Numbered from the stretch's first letter, positions 1-9,500 are shown. The stretch is 30,762 bases of DNA from JAFDVL01 sp043736395 (GCA_043736395.1 JAYTCQ010000304.1:1-30762), one strand, 5' to 3'. Notes: generated by a model not told the origin, from the sequence alone. Program-made: numbers and translations.

Positions 1-12
1 TGCTCCCTTTTC

Positions 13-324
13 CTATTCCTGGCGCAATAAAATAATACCGCCCACGATCAACGCTACGCCGAGTAATTTAAAAAGCGAAACGCCTTCCTGAAAAAAATAA
101 ATTCCGAAGACAAACGCCAGTGCAGCTTCCAGCCCAAGCACCAGAATATAAGTCGCGCCCAGCTCAGCTTGTTTCATCGCGATGGTTTGTAATGTCGCAC
201 CCACTGCAAACATTACATAAATCATCACAGTCGGGAATAATCGTGTGAATCCGAAACAGTACTTCATCGCTACGCCGCCACAGGTGAACGACAGGGCGGC
301 GAGCAAAGATAAAAAAATATACAT
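13..324 (-). CDS. SMR-type (EmrE-like) small membrane protein of the DMT superfamily
   Basis: The 103 residues form four hydrophobic segments with little in between, the length and layout of small multidrug resistance (SMR) proteins. The GFTRLFP stretch (25-31) aligns with GFTRLWP of EmrE and the following helices also align. In that alignment the essential TM1 glutamate (EmrE Glu14) is Phe13 and Trp63 is Val, while Tyr59 and Gly64 are kept and a glutamate (Glu66) appears in TM3. It is therefore unlikely to be a proton-coupled drug antiporter of the EmrE type. The ATG lies 3 nt after the stop of the upstream decarboxylase on the same strand, so the two are almost certainly co-transcribed. By inference it could move or sense the amine product (SMR relatives MdtIJ export spermidine), or it could be a flippase-like relative. 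Family fold is confident; substrate is unknown. Confidence 0.8.
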   Translation of the reverse strand: MYIFLSLLAALSFTCGGVAMKYCFGFTRLFPTVMIYVMFAVGATLQTIAMKQAELGATYILVLGLEAALAFVFGIYFFQEGVSLFKLLGVALIVGGIILLRQE

Positions 325-327
325 GAT

Positions 328-1563
328 TCAAATGCAGTAAGTGATCATCGGTTCGAAGCCATTGAATCCGACTGATGCATAAGTATTGGTGTAAGCTCCA
401 GTACTTAAAAATTGAATTTTATCACCAGATCGCAAATCCAGCGGCATTTCGTAATTCGCTTTGTCATACAAAACGTCAGCACTGTCACAGGTTGGCCCGG
501 CTAAAATTACCGGTCCCATCTTCTGATGATCGCCGGGCACACGAAGGCGATATTTTATGATCTCATCCATCGTTTCAGCCAGGCCGCCAAACTTTCCAAC
601 ATCCAAATAAACCCAGCGTTTTAGATCATCGTGAGATTTGCGAGAGATCAAAATGACTTCGCTTTGCAGCACGCCTGCTTCGGCCACCATCGAACGTCCC
701 GGTTCTAAAATCACAGAAGGCAATGTTTCACCAAAATAATCGTGCAGCGCGTTTGTAATGCGTTGCGCGTAGATTTCCAGCACAGGAACTTCGGCGTGAT
801 AACGAGCAGGGAATCCGCCGCCGAGATTAATCATTTGCAGTTCGACGCCTTCACGTGCTAATTCTGCGAAAAGTTTTGCGACCTGTCCAATCGGCGCGTG
901 CCACTGTGTCGGATCGGTTTGCTGTGAACCGACGTGGAAGGAAACTCCATAGGGCGTTAAGCCCAATTGTTGAGCGCGGATCAATAACTCGGCGGCCATT
1001 TCAGGAGTGCAACCGAATTTGCGCGACAAAGGCCATTCGGCGCTTTCTGTTTCCATTAATAAACGACAAAACACGCGAGCACGTGGAGCGCAGACGGCTA
1101 ATTTTTCTAATTCTGCCAGACTGTCAAAAGCGAATAGCTCAACACCCGCTTGATATGCCCACGCAATATCTGCGGCTTTTTTGACGGGGTTACCAAAGGA
1201 AAGTTGTTGTGGTGTGATGCCCGCTGCGAGGCATTGTTTGATTTCATTCACACTTGCGACGTCAAAATTGGAGCCGTTCCCGTGCAGTAAGCTTAGAATT
1301 TCCGGTGCGGGATTGGCTTTGATTGCGTAATAAATTTCCGCGAATGGCATCGCGTTTGTGAGTGCTCGATATTGCTCGGCGACGACATCCAAATCTATTA
1401 CTAAATAGGGAGTCGGCTTCGCGGATGTTCGCAAAAAAGTGGCGACTTTAGGGGACAGCTGTTCACTGTGCGGCGTAATAAATTTGCGAGTATTTTGAAT
1501 TGGTTCGAAGGCGAATGCTGGTGCGGTTGCAGAAGAAAAATAAAATGTCTTGGTAGATTTCAT
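328..1563 (-). CDS. PLP fold-III decarboxylase (ornithine/lysine or diaminopimelate type)
   Basis: The 411-aa protein has the alanine-racemase-like PLP barrel followed by a C-terminal beta domain. Visible motifs are the PLP lysine in YYAIKAN (Lys82), HVGS (210-213), the glycine loop GGGFP (248-252) for the phosphate, EPGR (287-290), and GPTCDSAD (357-363) with the second-subunit catalytic Cys359. The CDSAD form and short length favour an ornithine or lysine/ornithine decarboxylase making putrescine or cadaverine; diaminopimelate decarboxylase is the alternative. About 45 N-terminal residues precede the barrel and look like a flexible leader. I chose the ATG at 1563 rather than an in-frame TTG at 1578; no clear Shine-Dalgarno is visible for either. 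It heads a two-gene unit with the SMR-like protein. Confidence 0.85.
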   Translation of the reverse strand: MKSTKTFYFSSATAPAFAFEPIQNTRKFITPHSEQLSPKVATFLRTSAKPTPYLVIDLDVVAEQYRALTNAMPFAEIYYAIKANPAPEILSLLHGNGSNFDVASVNEIKQCLAAGITPQQLSFGNPVKKAADIAWAYQAGVELFAFDSLAELEKLAVCAPRARVFCRLLMETESAEWPLSRKFGCTPEMAAELLIRAQQLGLTPYGVSFHVGSQQTDPTQWHAPIGQVAKLFAELAREGVELQMINLGGGFPARYHAEVPVLEIYAQRITNALHDYFGETLPSVILEPGRSMVAEAGVLQSEVILISRKSHDDLKRWVYLDVGKFGGLAETMDEIIKYRLRVPGDHQKMGPVILAGPTCDSADVLYDKANYEMPLDLRSGDKIQFLSTGAYTNTYASVGFNGFEPMITYCI

Positions 1564-1690
1564 AAGTAAATTGCCCAATCAAATCGTTGTTTTGGGGGGA
1601 TTGGAATTACTATCGCGAAATCTCAAGGTAGGATGACTCTCTCACAAGAAAATGATGAACCTGTTATTAAAATAATTCGAGGGGAGGGAA

Positions 1691-1783
1691 GTCTGTAGAG
1701 CCTATCGCGTCTATCGCGTCTATAGAGTCGAGAGAGAAGCGGCTGACTTTCCAGACTAAACGGACTCAATAGACGCTACAGAC
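1691..1783. repeat. Imperfect inverted repeat with 9-nt tandem units
   Basis: The left arm (1691-1729) begins GTCTGTAG and ends GCGTCTATAGAGTC. The right arm (1763-1783) reads GACTCAATAGACGCTACAGAC up to its last bases, the reverse complement of the left arm once about 17 nt of extra left-arm sequence is removed. That extra sequence comes from a 9-nt unit (CTATCGCGT) present twice. The right arm is followed by five Ts, so the hairpin resembles a plus-strand terminator, yet no plus-strand gene ends here. It lies 5 nt past the 3' end of the TIM-barrel gene and upstream of the decarboxylase. It looks like a dispersed palindromic element. Confidence 0.6.
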
Positions 1784-1787
1784 TTTT

Positions 1788-2732
1788 TCATAGCCCTGCT
1801 TCGCGCAACCAGCCGCGCAACACAGTCAAATCTTTTTTCATCGCAGCAAAAACTTTTTCTTTTTCTATCGTTAGTTTTTTGTCACCTTTATCTGCGCCAC
1901 CGAGAGGGTATTCAAAATGCATTTGCACTGGGCCGGAAAAATTTGAGGCCTTCAGTAACGGAAAGAATTTTTGGAAATTCACCATGCCTTCGCCCAGCGG
2001 ACATTTCACCGGAACCCAGGCGCCTTTGGCATTTTGCCCCCACTTGAAATCTTTGATGGCAATGCCGCGCGTCATCGGCGCTACCAATTGAGCGCTACGC
2101 CACCAACCTCCGACGCCGCCTTCAATCGTCGCGTGACAAAGATCCAAATTTACACTGACGCGCTTCGTATCGAGGTCTTTCAAAATCATCCACAAATCCC
2201 AAATTGAAGCGCCGACTTCCATTCCCGAATGCGTATGGTACATCGCGCAGACATCGTATTTTCGATTTAGCTCCGCCAGCTTGGCGGTTTCTTTTTTGAG
2301 CGTTTCCAATTGAGCGGGAAGTGGTTTCGCGTCGTCATATTTGAATCCGCCCCAACGATAATTTTTGACGCCGACAGATTTCATCGCACGCAAGATTGAT
2401 TCTGCATTTGGCGAATTCACATCAATAATTCCGGCGGTGATCATGGTGAGTTCCAACCCTGCTTTACGAATGATTTTTGCGACTTTGGGAAGGTCTTGTT
2501 CGGCGCGTTCAGGTTCGATGTGACCGTCTTTGCGCAGCGTCAAATCTACGCCATCGAAGCCAATTTCCTTCGCGGCATTTGCCATCGCTTCCCATTCCAA
2601 AAAATGCAGATGCTTGGAAAAAACACTGATTTTTAATGGCGAAGATGCAGGTGTAGCTTTGACGAATCCAGTGGAAATAATGGATGCGGTGGCGGCTTGG
2701 AGAAATTCACGGCGATTGTTTGTATTTTTCAT
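1788..2732 (-). CDS. Tat-exported xylose-isomerase-like TIM-barrel protein (sugar phosphate isomerase/epimerase family)
   Basis: The N terminus MKNTNNRREFLQAATAS is a twin-arginine signal (RREFLQ) with a short hydrophobic segment ending near residue 30. The remainder (about 285 aa) has features of the AP-endonuclease-2/xylose-isomerase TIM barrel: an early GFDGVDLTL strand, WGGFKYDDAK, YHTHSGMEVG with candidate metal-binding histidines, and VNLDLCHATIEGG followed by IKDFKW. These match the family's usual His/Glu/Asp metal site. Exported members of this family are common in Acidobacteriota and Bacteroidota and are usually linked to sugar catabolism, but the substrate cannot be named. The ATG at 2732 puts the Tat motif at the expected place; the longer reading frame to 2768 would bury it. 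It follows the hypothetical gene by 8 nt. Confidence 0.85.
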   Translation of the reverse strand: MKNTNNRREFLQAATASIISTGFVKATPASSPLKISVFSKHLHFLEWEAMANAAKEIGFDGVDLTLRKDGHIEPERAEQDLPKVAKIIRKAGLELTMITAGIIDVNSPNAESILRAMKSVGVKNYRWGGFKYDDAKPLPAQLETLKKETAKLAELNRKYDVCAMYHTHSGMEVGASIWDLWMILKDLDTKRVSVNLDLCHATIEGGVGGWWRSAQLVAPMTRGIAIKDFKWGQNAKGAWVPVKCPLGEGMVNFQKFFPLLKASNFSGPVQMHFEYPLGGADKGDKKLTIEKEKVFAAMKKDLTVLRGWLREAGL

Positions 2733-2740
2733 AAGAATCT

Positions 2741-3325
2741 TTATTTCCGTTGACCAGACACTCGCCAAATAGGTTCTTCAAACGAGTGCTGCGACATAAA
2801 CGATCTTTCCCCGTCTCTTACCTTCCATCGCCGTTCACGATTGAACTGACGAAGCTTTCCAACCGGAACGAGGAATCGTCGTTTGTGAAAGCGAATAATT
2901 CGAAATTCTTTGGCAACGCGAAATCGCAAGTTTGGCGCGAATTCAATTGCAGGCACAAGCGATAGTCTATTGGAATGATACTTCACGGTTCCATAACTTA
3001 CTTCTGCCGGACAAGTTACATCTGGCAATATATAGGCGATGAACCCATTCTTAGGGGACCACATTAAATACCATCCATAGCCACTTTCGGAGTAACATTC
3101 ATAGTAACCTGCCGCCGGAATAAACGGTAAGGCAGCAAGTTCTTTTTGTATTTCCGCTTGTCGTTGTTCGATAAATTTTTCTGTTTCAGGAGTACAGTCA
3201 GCAAGCTTTTGCGGAGTAACTGATTGCGCATTACTTGTGCTCAATAAAGTGAATGCGATCAGGAATACAGCACAAATATTTTTCGTACTCGACTTAACCC
3301 ATTGTTCGATTTTCGGGAGGAACAT
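2741..3325 (-). CDS. Unknown exported protein
   Basis: I do not recognise this 194-aa protein. Residues 1-33 look like a signal peptide: lysines, then CAVFLIAFTLLSTSNAQS with a plausible cleavage after NAQ. The mature part starts with a helical, charged stretch (EKFIEQRQAEIQKELAALPF), then an aromatic, beta-rich region (AAGYYECYSESGYGWYLMW) with two further cysteines, and ends in a strongly basic tail rich in Arg and Phe. Its stop lies 8 nt before the ATG of the TIM-barrel protein on the same strand, so the two probably share a transcript. The signal peptide and intact frame argue for a real gene; no function is offered. Confidence 0.65.
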   Translation of the reverse strand: MFLPKIEQWVKSSTKNICAVFLIAFTLLSTSNAQSVTPQKLADCTPETEKFIEQRQAEIQKELAALPFIPAAGYYECYSESGYGWYLMWSPKNGFIAYILPDVTCPAEVSYGTVKYHSNRLSLVPAIEFAPNLRFRVAKEFRIIRFHKRRFLVPVGKLRQFNRERRWKVRDGERSFMSQHSFEEPIWRVSGQRK

Positions 3326-3416
3326 AAAGCTACAACTTTAAGTGGTTGAAAATTATTTCTTCTAATGCCGACACGCTACACTGAAAAACGATAGCTGAAT
3401 TCAACTTGATCAATAG

Positions 3417-3542
3417 TTATTTTGCCTTTGCTAAATTCGCTACAATATCCAAATGAAAGTGAACGAATTTGTGCAGTGCTTCTTCCAGAATTCGTTCCTG
3501 GTCGCTGTGTGCGCCGAAGCCTTTCGGTCCATCTGTCGTCAA
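3417..3542 (-). pseudogene. Probable 3' fragment of an M20-type metallopeptidase gene
   Basis: Reading minus, an open frame of about 41 codons beginning just past the serine-hydrolase stop gives a protein-like sequence containing GPKGFGAHSDQE, then a hydrophobic helix ending IVANLAKAK and a TAA. The GxGAHS/T-x-x-E element followed by a final helix is how M20-family carboxypeptidases commonly end. No ATG, RBS or upstream body of such an enzyme is present; the frame runs into the serine hydrolase's own 3' end in a different frame. I infer a decayed remnant left by a deletion or by insertion of the serine hydrolase. The identification rests on a short motif and is tentative. Confidence 0.4.
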
Positions 3543-3543
3543 C

Positions 3544-5022
3544 TTATTTCTTTTTCGGCACGGCTTTCATCAACAACGCCAATGCCTGCTTGAGCGCCTT
3601 TTCTCCCTCTGCGCTGCCGCGATAATGTCCCAGCCGCACAACTACGAGATCGTGCGAAGGAATCATCATCGTGTATTGTCCGCCCGCCCCTGCCATATAA
3701 AACATTTCTTTCGGCACAGGGTAGCCGCCGTCGCCGTTTAGCCAAAAGAATCCACCGTAAATCAAACGACCATCGGCCTTCCACGCAGGCGCGAGCGTTT
3801 GGATGAACTGCACGAACTCTGGCGTCAGCAGGCGTTCGCCATTCGGTGCAACACCGTCACGCAAATAGAGATTGCCCAGCCGCGCCCAATCGCGCGCCGA
3901 AGCGAATTCATAACCTTGTGTCAGAAAATTGCCGAACGAATCCGTTTCCATCACCATCGTACGCATGCCCAGCTTGTCGAGCAGTGCGCGGCGCGGGAAC
4001 GATAAATAATTTTCGCCGCGTTTTTCTACGGCGAGGCGAATCAGATAATTCGTCAAGACGGGATCGGTGTTGCGATAACGTCCGACCTGACCGGGCATCC
4101 ATTGTTGATTGCGCGTCGCCGCGTAATGAAAAAGATTCTCGCCGCCAGTGTAAAGATACAGATGATCGGGATAGTGACCATCGTCAATATAATCGGGGTC
4201 TTGCGGCGCACGAATGCGCAGGCCGCTCGACATATTCAAAATGTCAGCAATGCGAATCTTCGCACGCGGGTCACCTGCGGTTTGCCATTCGGGAATCGGT
4301 GCGGGTTGTTCCAGTTTATAAATGCCTTGCTTGATGAGCGTACCCAACAACGTAGCCGTCAAACTCTTGCCCATTGACCAGCTTTCGAGCGGCGTTTGCG
4401 GCGTAATTCCCGCGCCATAACGTTCGGCGATGAGTTTGCCTTTCCACGTCACGACAACCGCCGCCGTCATTCCTTTTTCATCAGCAAACGCTGCGTCAAT
4501 TGCCTGTTTCAACTTGTCGGCGTTGATCTCTTTCGGCAGCGGATCGTTCGGCAGCACATCACCCATTGGCCACTTTTGTTTCGCGGCATCCGGCAAATTA
4601 CTAGTAATGGTGACGGGTGTGAAGTTCAACGCATCCTTGCCCATCGGCAAAGCTACACAACCTTGCGAGCCGATGAATTTCGCCGTACGCCTGCTGCCAT
4701 TGGGCAAATTGATGTGTACGAGTTTGTTGGCGCGATCAATCACGGGCGCGCCATAGACGGCGCGTTCGTTGAGCGGAGCCGAAAAACCGCCTACATTTTT
4801 GGCAGCGAATTCAGGATCAAGCCCTGTGATAAAAACTGCCGAACACATGATTTTGGCAAAGCCAGCCGCGTTGTTTTCGACGGCAGTGCCGGGCGGCGGC
4901 GTGTAAGGCGTTTTGAGTTCGAGCGATTTGGCGCGGTTGATGAGGGCTTCACGTTGTGAAGTTTGCGCAGTGACGGTGACAGCAAACAGAAAAATGAATG
5001 CAAGAGTACGTGACAAGAACAT
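3544..5022 (-). CDS. Exported serine hydrolase, class C beta-lactamase fold
   Basis: The 492-aa protein has a signal peptide (MFLSRTLAFIFLFAVTVTAQ) and the penicillin-binding/beta-lactamase fold. The nucleophile motif is SMGK (Ser216, Lys219), followed by the tyrosine motif YRN (316-318), both at normal spacing. The third motif, usually HxG or KTG, is represented only by GAGGQYTMMIP near the C terminus, a common feature of non-lactamase esterase/peptidase relatives. A 180-residue N-terminal extension precedes the catalytic domain and is typical of exported acidobacterial and bacteroidete members. Substrate could be a peptide, D-amino-acid amide or ester; resistance to beta-lactams is not implied. 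It follows the M19 dipeptidase by 24 nt on the same strand, suggesting a shared transcript and peptide catabolism. Confidence 0.9.
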   Translation of the reverse strand: MFLSRTLAFIFLFAVTVTAQTSQREALINRAKSLELKTPYTPPPGTAVENNAAGFAKIMCSAVFITGLDPEFAAKNVGGFSAPLNERAVYGAPVIDRANKLVHINLPNGSRRTAKFIGSQGCVALPMGKDALNFTPVTITSNLPDAAKQKWPMGDVLPNDPLPKEINADKLKQAIDAAFADEKGMTAAVVVTWKGKLIAERYGAGITPQTPLESWSMGKSLTATLLGTLIKQGIYKLEQPAPIPEWQTAGDPRAKIRIADILNMSSGLRIRAPQDPDYIDDGHYPDHLYLYTGGENLFHYAATRNQQWMPGQVGRYRNTDPVLTNYLIRLAVEKRGENYLSFPRRALLDKLGMRTMVMETDSFGNFLTQGYEFASARDWARLGNLYLRDGVAPNGERLLTPEFVQFIQTLAPAWKADGRLIYGGFFWLNGDGGYPVPKEMFYMAGAGGQYTMMIPSHDLVVVRLGHYRGSAEGEKALKQALALLMKAVPKKK

Positions 5023-5046
5023 AACGTTATTCCAATAGCTGAAAAT

Positions 5047-6240
5047 TTATTTTGTATTGCGCAATCGCTGGGCGACCTTTTCGACATCCGCTAATAAACG
5101 CACTGTGTTTTCGCCAAGAATTTTACGAATGTCCGCTTCTTTGTAGCCCTTGCGCATCAAGGCTTCGGTGATCTGCGGTAAGTGCGAACAATCTTCCATG
5201 CCAACCGGCATCGTAGCGCCATCAAAATCTGAACCCAGTCCGACATGATCCGCGCCCACTAATTTTACGGCGTGATCAATGTGATCCACGATGCGTTCCC
5301 AACTGGCTTTTGGAGCAGCCCCAAATTGCTTTTCCAATTCTTCGCGGACTTTGGCAAAATTTTCGCGGCCTGGAAATTTTTGCATCAACTCGCGTCGCGC
5401 ATCTTGCGTTTTCTGTCCCCACAAATACAGATCATTATCAATGTAACTATCCAGGTAATTGATTTGAATAACACCGCCTTTGGCCGCCATCGCTTTAATC
5501 ATTTCGTCAGTCATATTGCGCGGATGACCACACAGTGCGCGACACGAAGAATGCGAAGCAATCAACGGAGCCTGACTGATTGCCAGCGCGTCCCAGAATG
5601 TTTTGTCCGCTACGTGCGAGACGTCCACCATCATTCCCAACCGATTTAATTCACGCACGACATCTTTGCCAAAATCAGTCAAACCATTGTGTTTGGGAGC
5701 TTCACCCGAAGAGTCAGCCCAATCCGTATTGAGACTATGGGTCAAGGTCAAATAACGGACGCCGAGCGCGGCATACATTCGCAGCACGGGCAAGCTGTTA
5801 TTGATCATGTGTCCGCCTTCCATCCCCATTAACGCGGCGATCTTGCCTTGCTTGTGCGCTTGCACAATGTCAGCCGATGTCGTGCAGAGCATCACTTTAT
5901 CAGGTTCGTCGGCAGCGAGTTTATGCACAGCCGCAATGCGTTGCAGCGCATCATTGACGGCTTTCGGACCGGTGACAGTGCCAGACATATAGATCGAAAA
6001 GAACAGTCCATTCAACCCACCCTCTTTCATGCGTGGCAAGTCAACATGTCCTGTCGTGTGGCGTTCGTCAAACTTCCAACCTTCGCGTTGCAAATTCGGA
6101 GTGACGTCAATGTGAGTGTCCATCACGAGTGAGGAGAAATGAATTTTTCGGGCGCGGTCGCTGATGTCGTACTTCGTTTGCGCAAGTGCAAGCGCGATGA
6201 AGAGGAAAATACTGACCAATAATGACAGGGCTTTTTTCAT
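5047..6240 (-). CDS. Membrane (renal-type) dipeptidase, peptidase family M19
   Basis: The 397-aa precursor begins with a clear Sec signal peptide cleaved near LALAQ. The M19 zinc-binding elements are present in order: DTHIDV (41-46, first metal site), GMEGGHMI (bridging glutamate), HSLNTDWADS, VSHVADKTF, ASHSSCRALCGHPRNM, and GLGSDFDG near residue 335. These enzymes hydrolyse dipeptides, including some with D-residues at the C-terminal side, using two zinc ions. Length agrees with the family. The gene sits between the L7/L12-like gene (58 nt upstream) and the serine hydrolase (24 nt downstream) on the same strand. Together with the S46 peptidase upstream this suggests periplasmic or surface peptide breakdown. 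Confidence 0.95.
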   Translation of the reverse strand: MKKALSLLVSIFLFIALALAQTKYDISDRARKIHFSSLVMDTHIDVTPNLQREGWKFDERHTTGHVDLPRMKEGGLNGLFFSIYMSGTVTGPKAVNDALQRIAAVHKLAADEPDKVMLCTTSADIVQAHKQGKIAALMGMEGGHMINNSLPVLRMYAALGVRYLTLTHSLNTDWADSSGEAPKHNGLTDFGKDVVRELNRLGMMVDVSHVADKTFWDALAISQAPLIASHSSCRALCGHPRNMTDEMIKAMAAKGGVIQINYLDSYIDNDLYLWGQKTQDARRELMQKFPGRENFAKVREELEKQFGAAPKASWERIVDHIDHAVKLVGADHVGLGSDFDGATMPVGMEDCSHLPQITEALMRKGYKEADIRKILGENTVRLLADVEKVAQRLRNTK

Positions 6241-6297
6241 AATGTTGCCTTTTCAATTGCCTAGCACTTTTTCTGGAAAGAAAAAGCTGAGAGGAAG

Positions 6298-6525
6298 TTA
6301 TTGTTTTCTAAGTTCGACTATCGCGCCAATATGGTTTAGCTCATTGGCCAGCTTTTCCGCTTGACTGGCATCGGACATTGGCAAGACAATCGTTTCACCT
6401 TCAAGAACACGATCTGTGCAATCTTTAGCTTCTTTAAGCCGCAGCCCAGCCTGCTCTCTCAGCAAACGTGTCATTCCTATTTTTTCTAAGCCTGGGCGCC
6501 AGCCAACGATATGAATCTCTGACAT
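6298..6525 (-). CDS. Small ribosomal protein L7/L12 C-terminal-domain-like protein
   Basis: The 75-aa product has no signal peptide and matches the pattern of the L7/L12 C-terminal domain: a first strand (IHIVGWRPGLEKIG), helix LLREQAGLRLKEAKDCTDRVLEG with the hallmark LxLKEAK, a strand, then helix EKLANELNHIGAIVELRK ending in the GAxVELR strand. It lacks the N-terminal dimerisation domain and hinge of true L7/L12, so it is not the stalk protein. The ATG overlaps the TAA of the propeller gene by one base (TAATG), a classic coupling junction; a longer frame from 6564 would lie inside that gene. Standalone proteins of this sort are known in several phyla without a firm function. Confidence 0.8.
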   Translation of the reverse strand: MSEIHIVGWRPGLEKIGMTRLLREQAGLRLKEAKDCTDRVLEGETIVLPMSDASQAEKLANELNHIGAIVELRKQ

Positions 6526-9500
6526 TACTTGTCCGTCCAATCCGGCAAGCGTCCCGGTGTCCACGGAGCCCCCGCCGCATCCAGAGCTTTTTCCAATTTC
6601 GGCATGTCGCTTTCGATCAATGTTTTTAGCTTTGTCAGCACGGTTTTCAGTTCTTCTGAAGCGATGTTGTAATTGTCTTGTTGCGATTGCGTAGGCCGCA
6701 GCGCTGACATGCGAATGCGCTGCGCAATCGTGCTGACACGCTGATTGATCGCAGGCGGCGGAATGTCTGTGAGTTCACGTCCGCCGCGCAGGGCTTGCAA
6801 AATTTCATCAACTTTATCGTCAAACGCGTTGACTTGATTGAGCAGATTTTGATTCGATCCAGTCGCTTCCTGCGCGGCGCGTTTGATCAAAATTAAGCGT
6901 GCCTTGGCACTGTTGGCGGCATCGGTTGCACCACTGACACTGCGTTGCAAACGCCCCACCTTGCGCTGAAATTCAGCCAGCGCAGCCTGATCTGTGGCGG
7001 TCGTCGCTTCTGTGCCTTCAGCTACTACATTGAATGATTGCGAGCCGGGCAACGTAGCGATTACGCCGCCAACTTTTTTCGCCATCGTCACTGTATATTT
7101 TCCAGGCATAGCCAATTCGCCTTGTGGCCCTCCAAAGCCACCGCCAAAGTCTAAGCCTTCAAAGCCCGGAGGTATTTGCGGCGGTGGTTGCACGACCGGA
7201 GGCGCGTAGCGAAAATCCCACGTCACGCGTTGAATGCCGGGCGTAGCGGGCGCGCTGATACGACGCACAACTTTGCCTTCGGCATCGGTAATCGTGAATA
7301 ACAGCGCGGGGGCTTCCTCTTCGGCTTCTTCCAATAATTCTTGTTTGGTGGGGTAACGAATCGGTTGTTTGTTGCGTTCGGCGGCGCGTTCAGCTTCTTG
7401 TCGTAATTGCCGTTTTGTTTTGATGGCTTCTTTCAGAAAATAAGAAATTGTCGCGCCGTACGCTGGATTCGGCGCGAGATAAAAAGACGCGCCCTGACTG
7501 CCGACTGCGGCAGAAGATCGGATGTACATCAACGCATCGCTCACCGGGAAAAGATTTGATTCCTGCGCGAGTGATTCGGTTTTCAAATTGCGCAACGCGG
7601 TGTAATCGTCCAGCACATAAAATCCACGCCCAAACGTAGCGACGACTAAATCATTCGCGCGTTTGTGAATTGCAATGTCGCGCACCGCAATCGTCGGCAA
7701 TCCGCCTTTGATCGGCGTCCATTTTGTACCGCCATCAAGTGTCACAAACAATCCAAATTCAGTGCCGCAAAATAATAAATTCGGATTCACGTGATCTTCA
7801 GCAATCGCGTAGGTTGATCCGCGCTCCGGCAAATTTCCACTGATCGAATTCCACGTTTTTCCGGCGTCTATGCTTTTCATCAAATAGGGTTTGAAATCTC
7901 CGTTTTGATGATTATTGAAAATTGCAAATACGGTATTCGCATCGTGCTGCGAAGCCATGACGCGATGCACATAACTCTGTTCCGGCACGCCTTCGATCTT
8001 GTCTACTTTGCGCCAACTCTTACCGCCGTTCTCAGTGATTTGAATTAAGCCATCGTCCGTACCGACATAAATTAGTCCTTCTTTTTTTAGTGATTCAGAC
8101 AACGCCGAAGCATTGCCGTACAGCGCCGTAGATTGATGTTTCGCAATCGCGTCCGGCCCCCAAATTTTGCCCATCACCGGCAATGCATCACGATCAAGTC
8201 CGCGCGATAAATCTCCGCTGACGACTTGCCAATCATCGCCGCGATTGTCACTGCGAAATAATTTATGTCCGCCGAAATACAAACGTGTGCGCGAATGCGG
8301 GCTGATAATTAACGGCGAATCCCAATTGTATCGTTCAGATTCCTGTCCTTTGCCAGGGACGGGTACGATGCTGACACGTTCGCCGGTGCGTTTATCGAAG
8401 CGCACCAAACCTCCGTTTTGCGATTCGGCATAAATAATATTCGGGTCTTCGGGATCAACACGCGAAGTGAATCCATCGCCGCCGTTCGTCGTGAACCAAT
8501 CAGAATTTGGGATGCCCGCAGTGCTGCGAGTTTTCGCGGGGCCTCCTAATGAATTATTGTCCTGTGTGCCGCCGTAAACGTTATAAAACGGAAACTGATT
8601 ATCAACCGTCACGTCGTAAAATTGCGCGATTGGTAAATTCGCTTTGAAGTTCCAATTTGCGCCGCGATCAAAGCTTTCGTACACGCCGCCGTCGCAGCCG
8701 ACTAAATAATAATTTGTATTGTTCGGATCAATCCAAATCGCGTGATTGTCGACGTGCTTGAGACGTTCGCCGAGCGGGCGTTTTGTTCTGCCGCCATCAT
8801 CAGAGACTTGAAAAATTACGTCGGGAATATAAATGCGATCTACGTTTTTTGGATCGGCAATAATTTGTGCGTAATACATCGCCTGCGAAATGCTGGGGTT
8901 CGTGCGCTCCCACGTTGCGCCGCGATCATTGGAACGAAAGATGCCGCTTAAATTGCCTGACGCTTCGACAGTCGCGTAGACAACATTTGTGTCTACGGGC
9001 GAGACCGCCAAACCAATACGCCCCAAATCGCCTGGCGGTAAGCCGCTACGCAATTTTGTCCACGTTGCGCCGCCGTCCGTAGATTTATGAATTGCGCTTT
9101 CGGGGCCTCCATTAATGAGCGTATAAAAATGGCGCCCCCGTTGCCAGCTTGCGGCATACACAACATCAGGATTCGACGGATCAAGCACCACATCGGTCAC
9201 GCCCGTGTTTTCGCTGATCGCTAAAATTGCTTTCCACGTTTTGCCGCCATCCGTAGTTTTATACAAACCACGCTCGCCGCCCGCTGACCAGAGTGGCCCT
9301 TGCGCCGCAACGTACACAACTTTGCTGTCGCGCGGATCAATCACGATGCGCCCGATGTGTTCGGATTTTTCGAGACCGACTTTGCGAAAACTTTTGCCTC
9401 CGTCTTCAGATTTATAAACGCCATCGCCGTAACCTACGCTGCGCTGACTGTTGTTCTCGCCCGTGCCGACCCACAAAACATTTGTGTCTTTCGGATCAAG

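Noticed and set aside
1564..1578. TTG start for the decarboxylase
   Set aside because: An ATG five codons later is a more normal start, and no Shine-Dalgarno supports the TTG.
4396..4959. Plus-strand 187-aa open frame
   Set aside because: It is antisense to the serine hydrolase, has no recognisable motif and has a low-complexity Arg-rich composition typical of a shadow frame.
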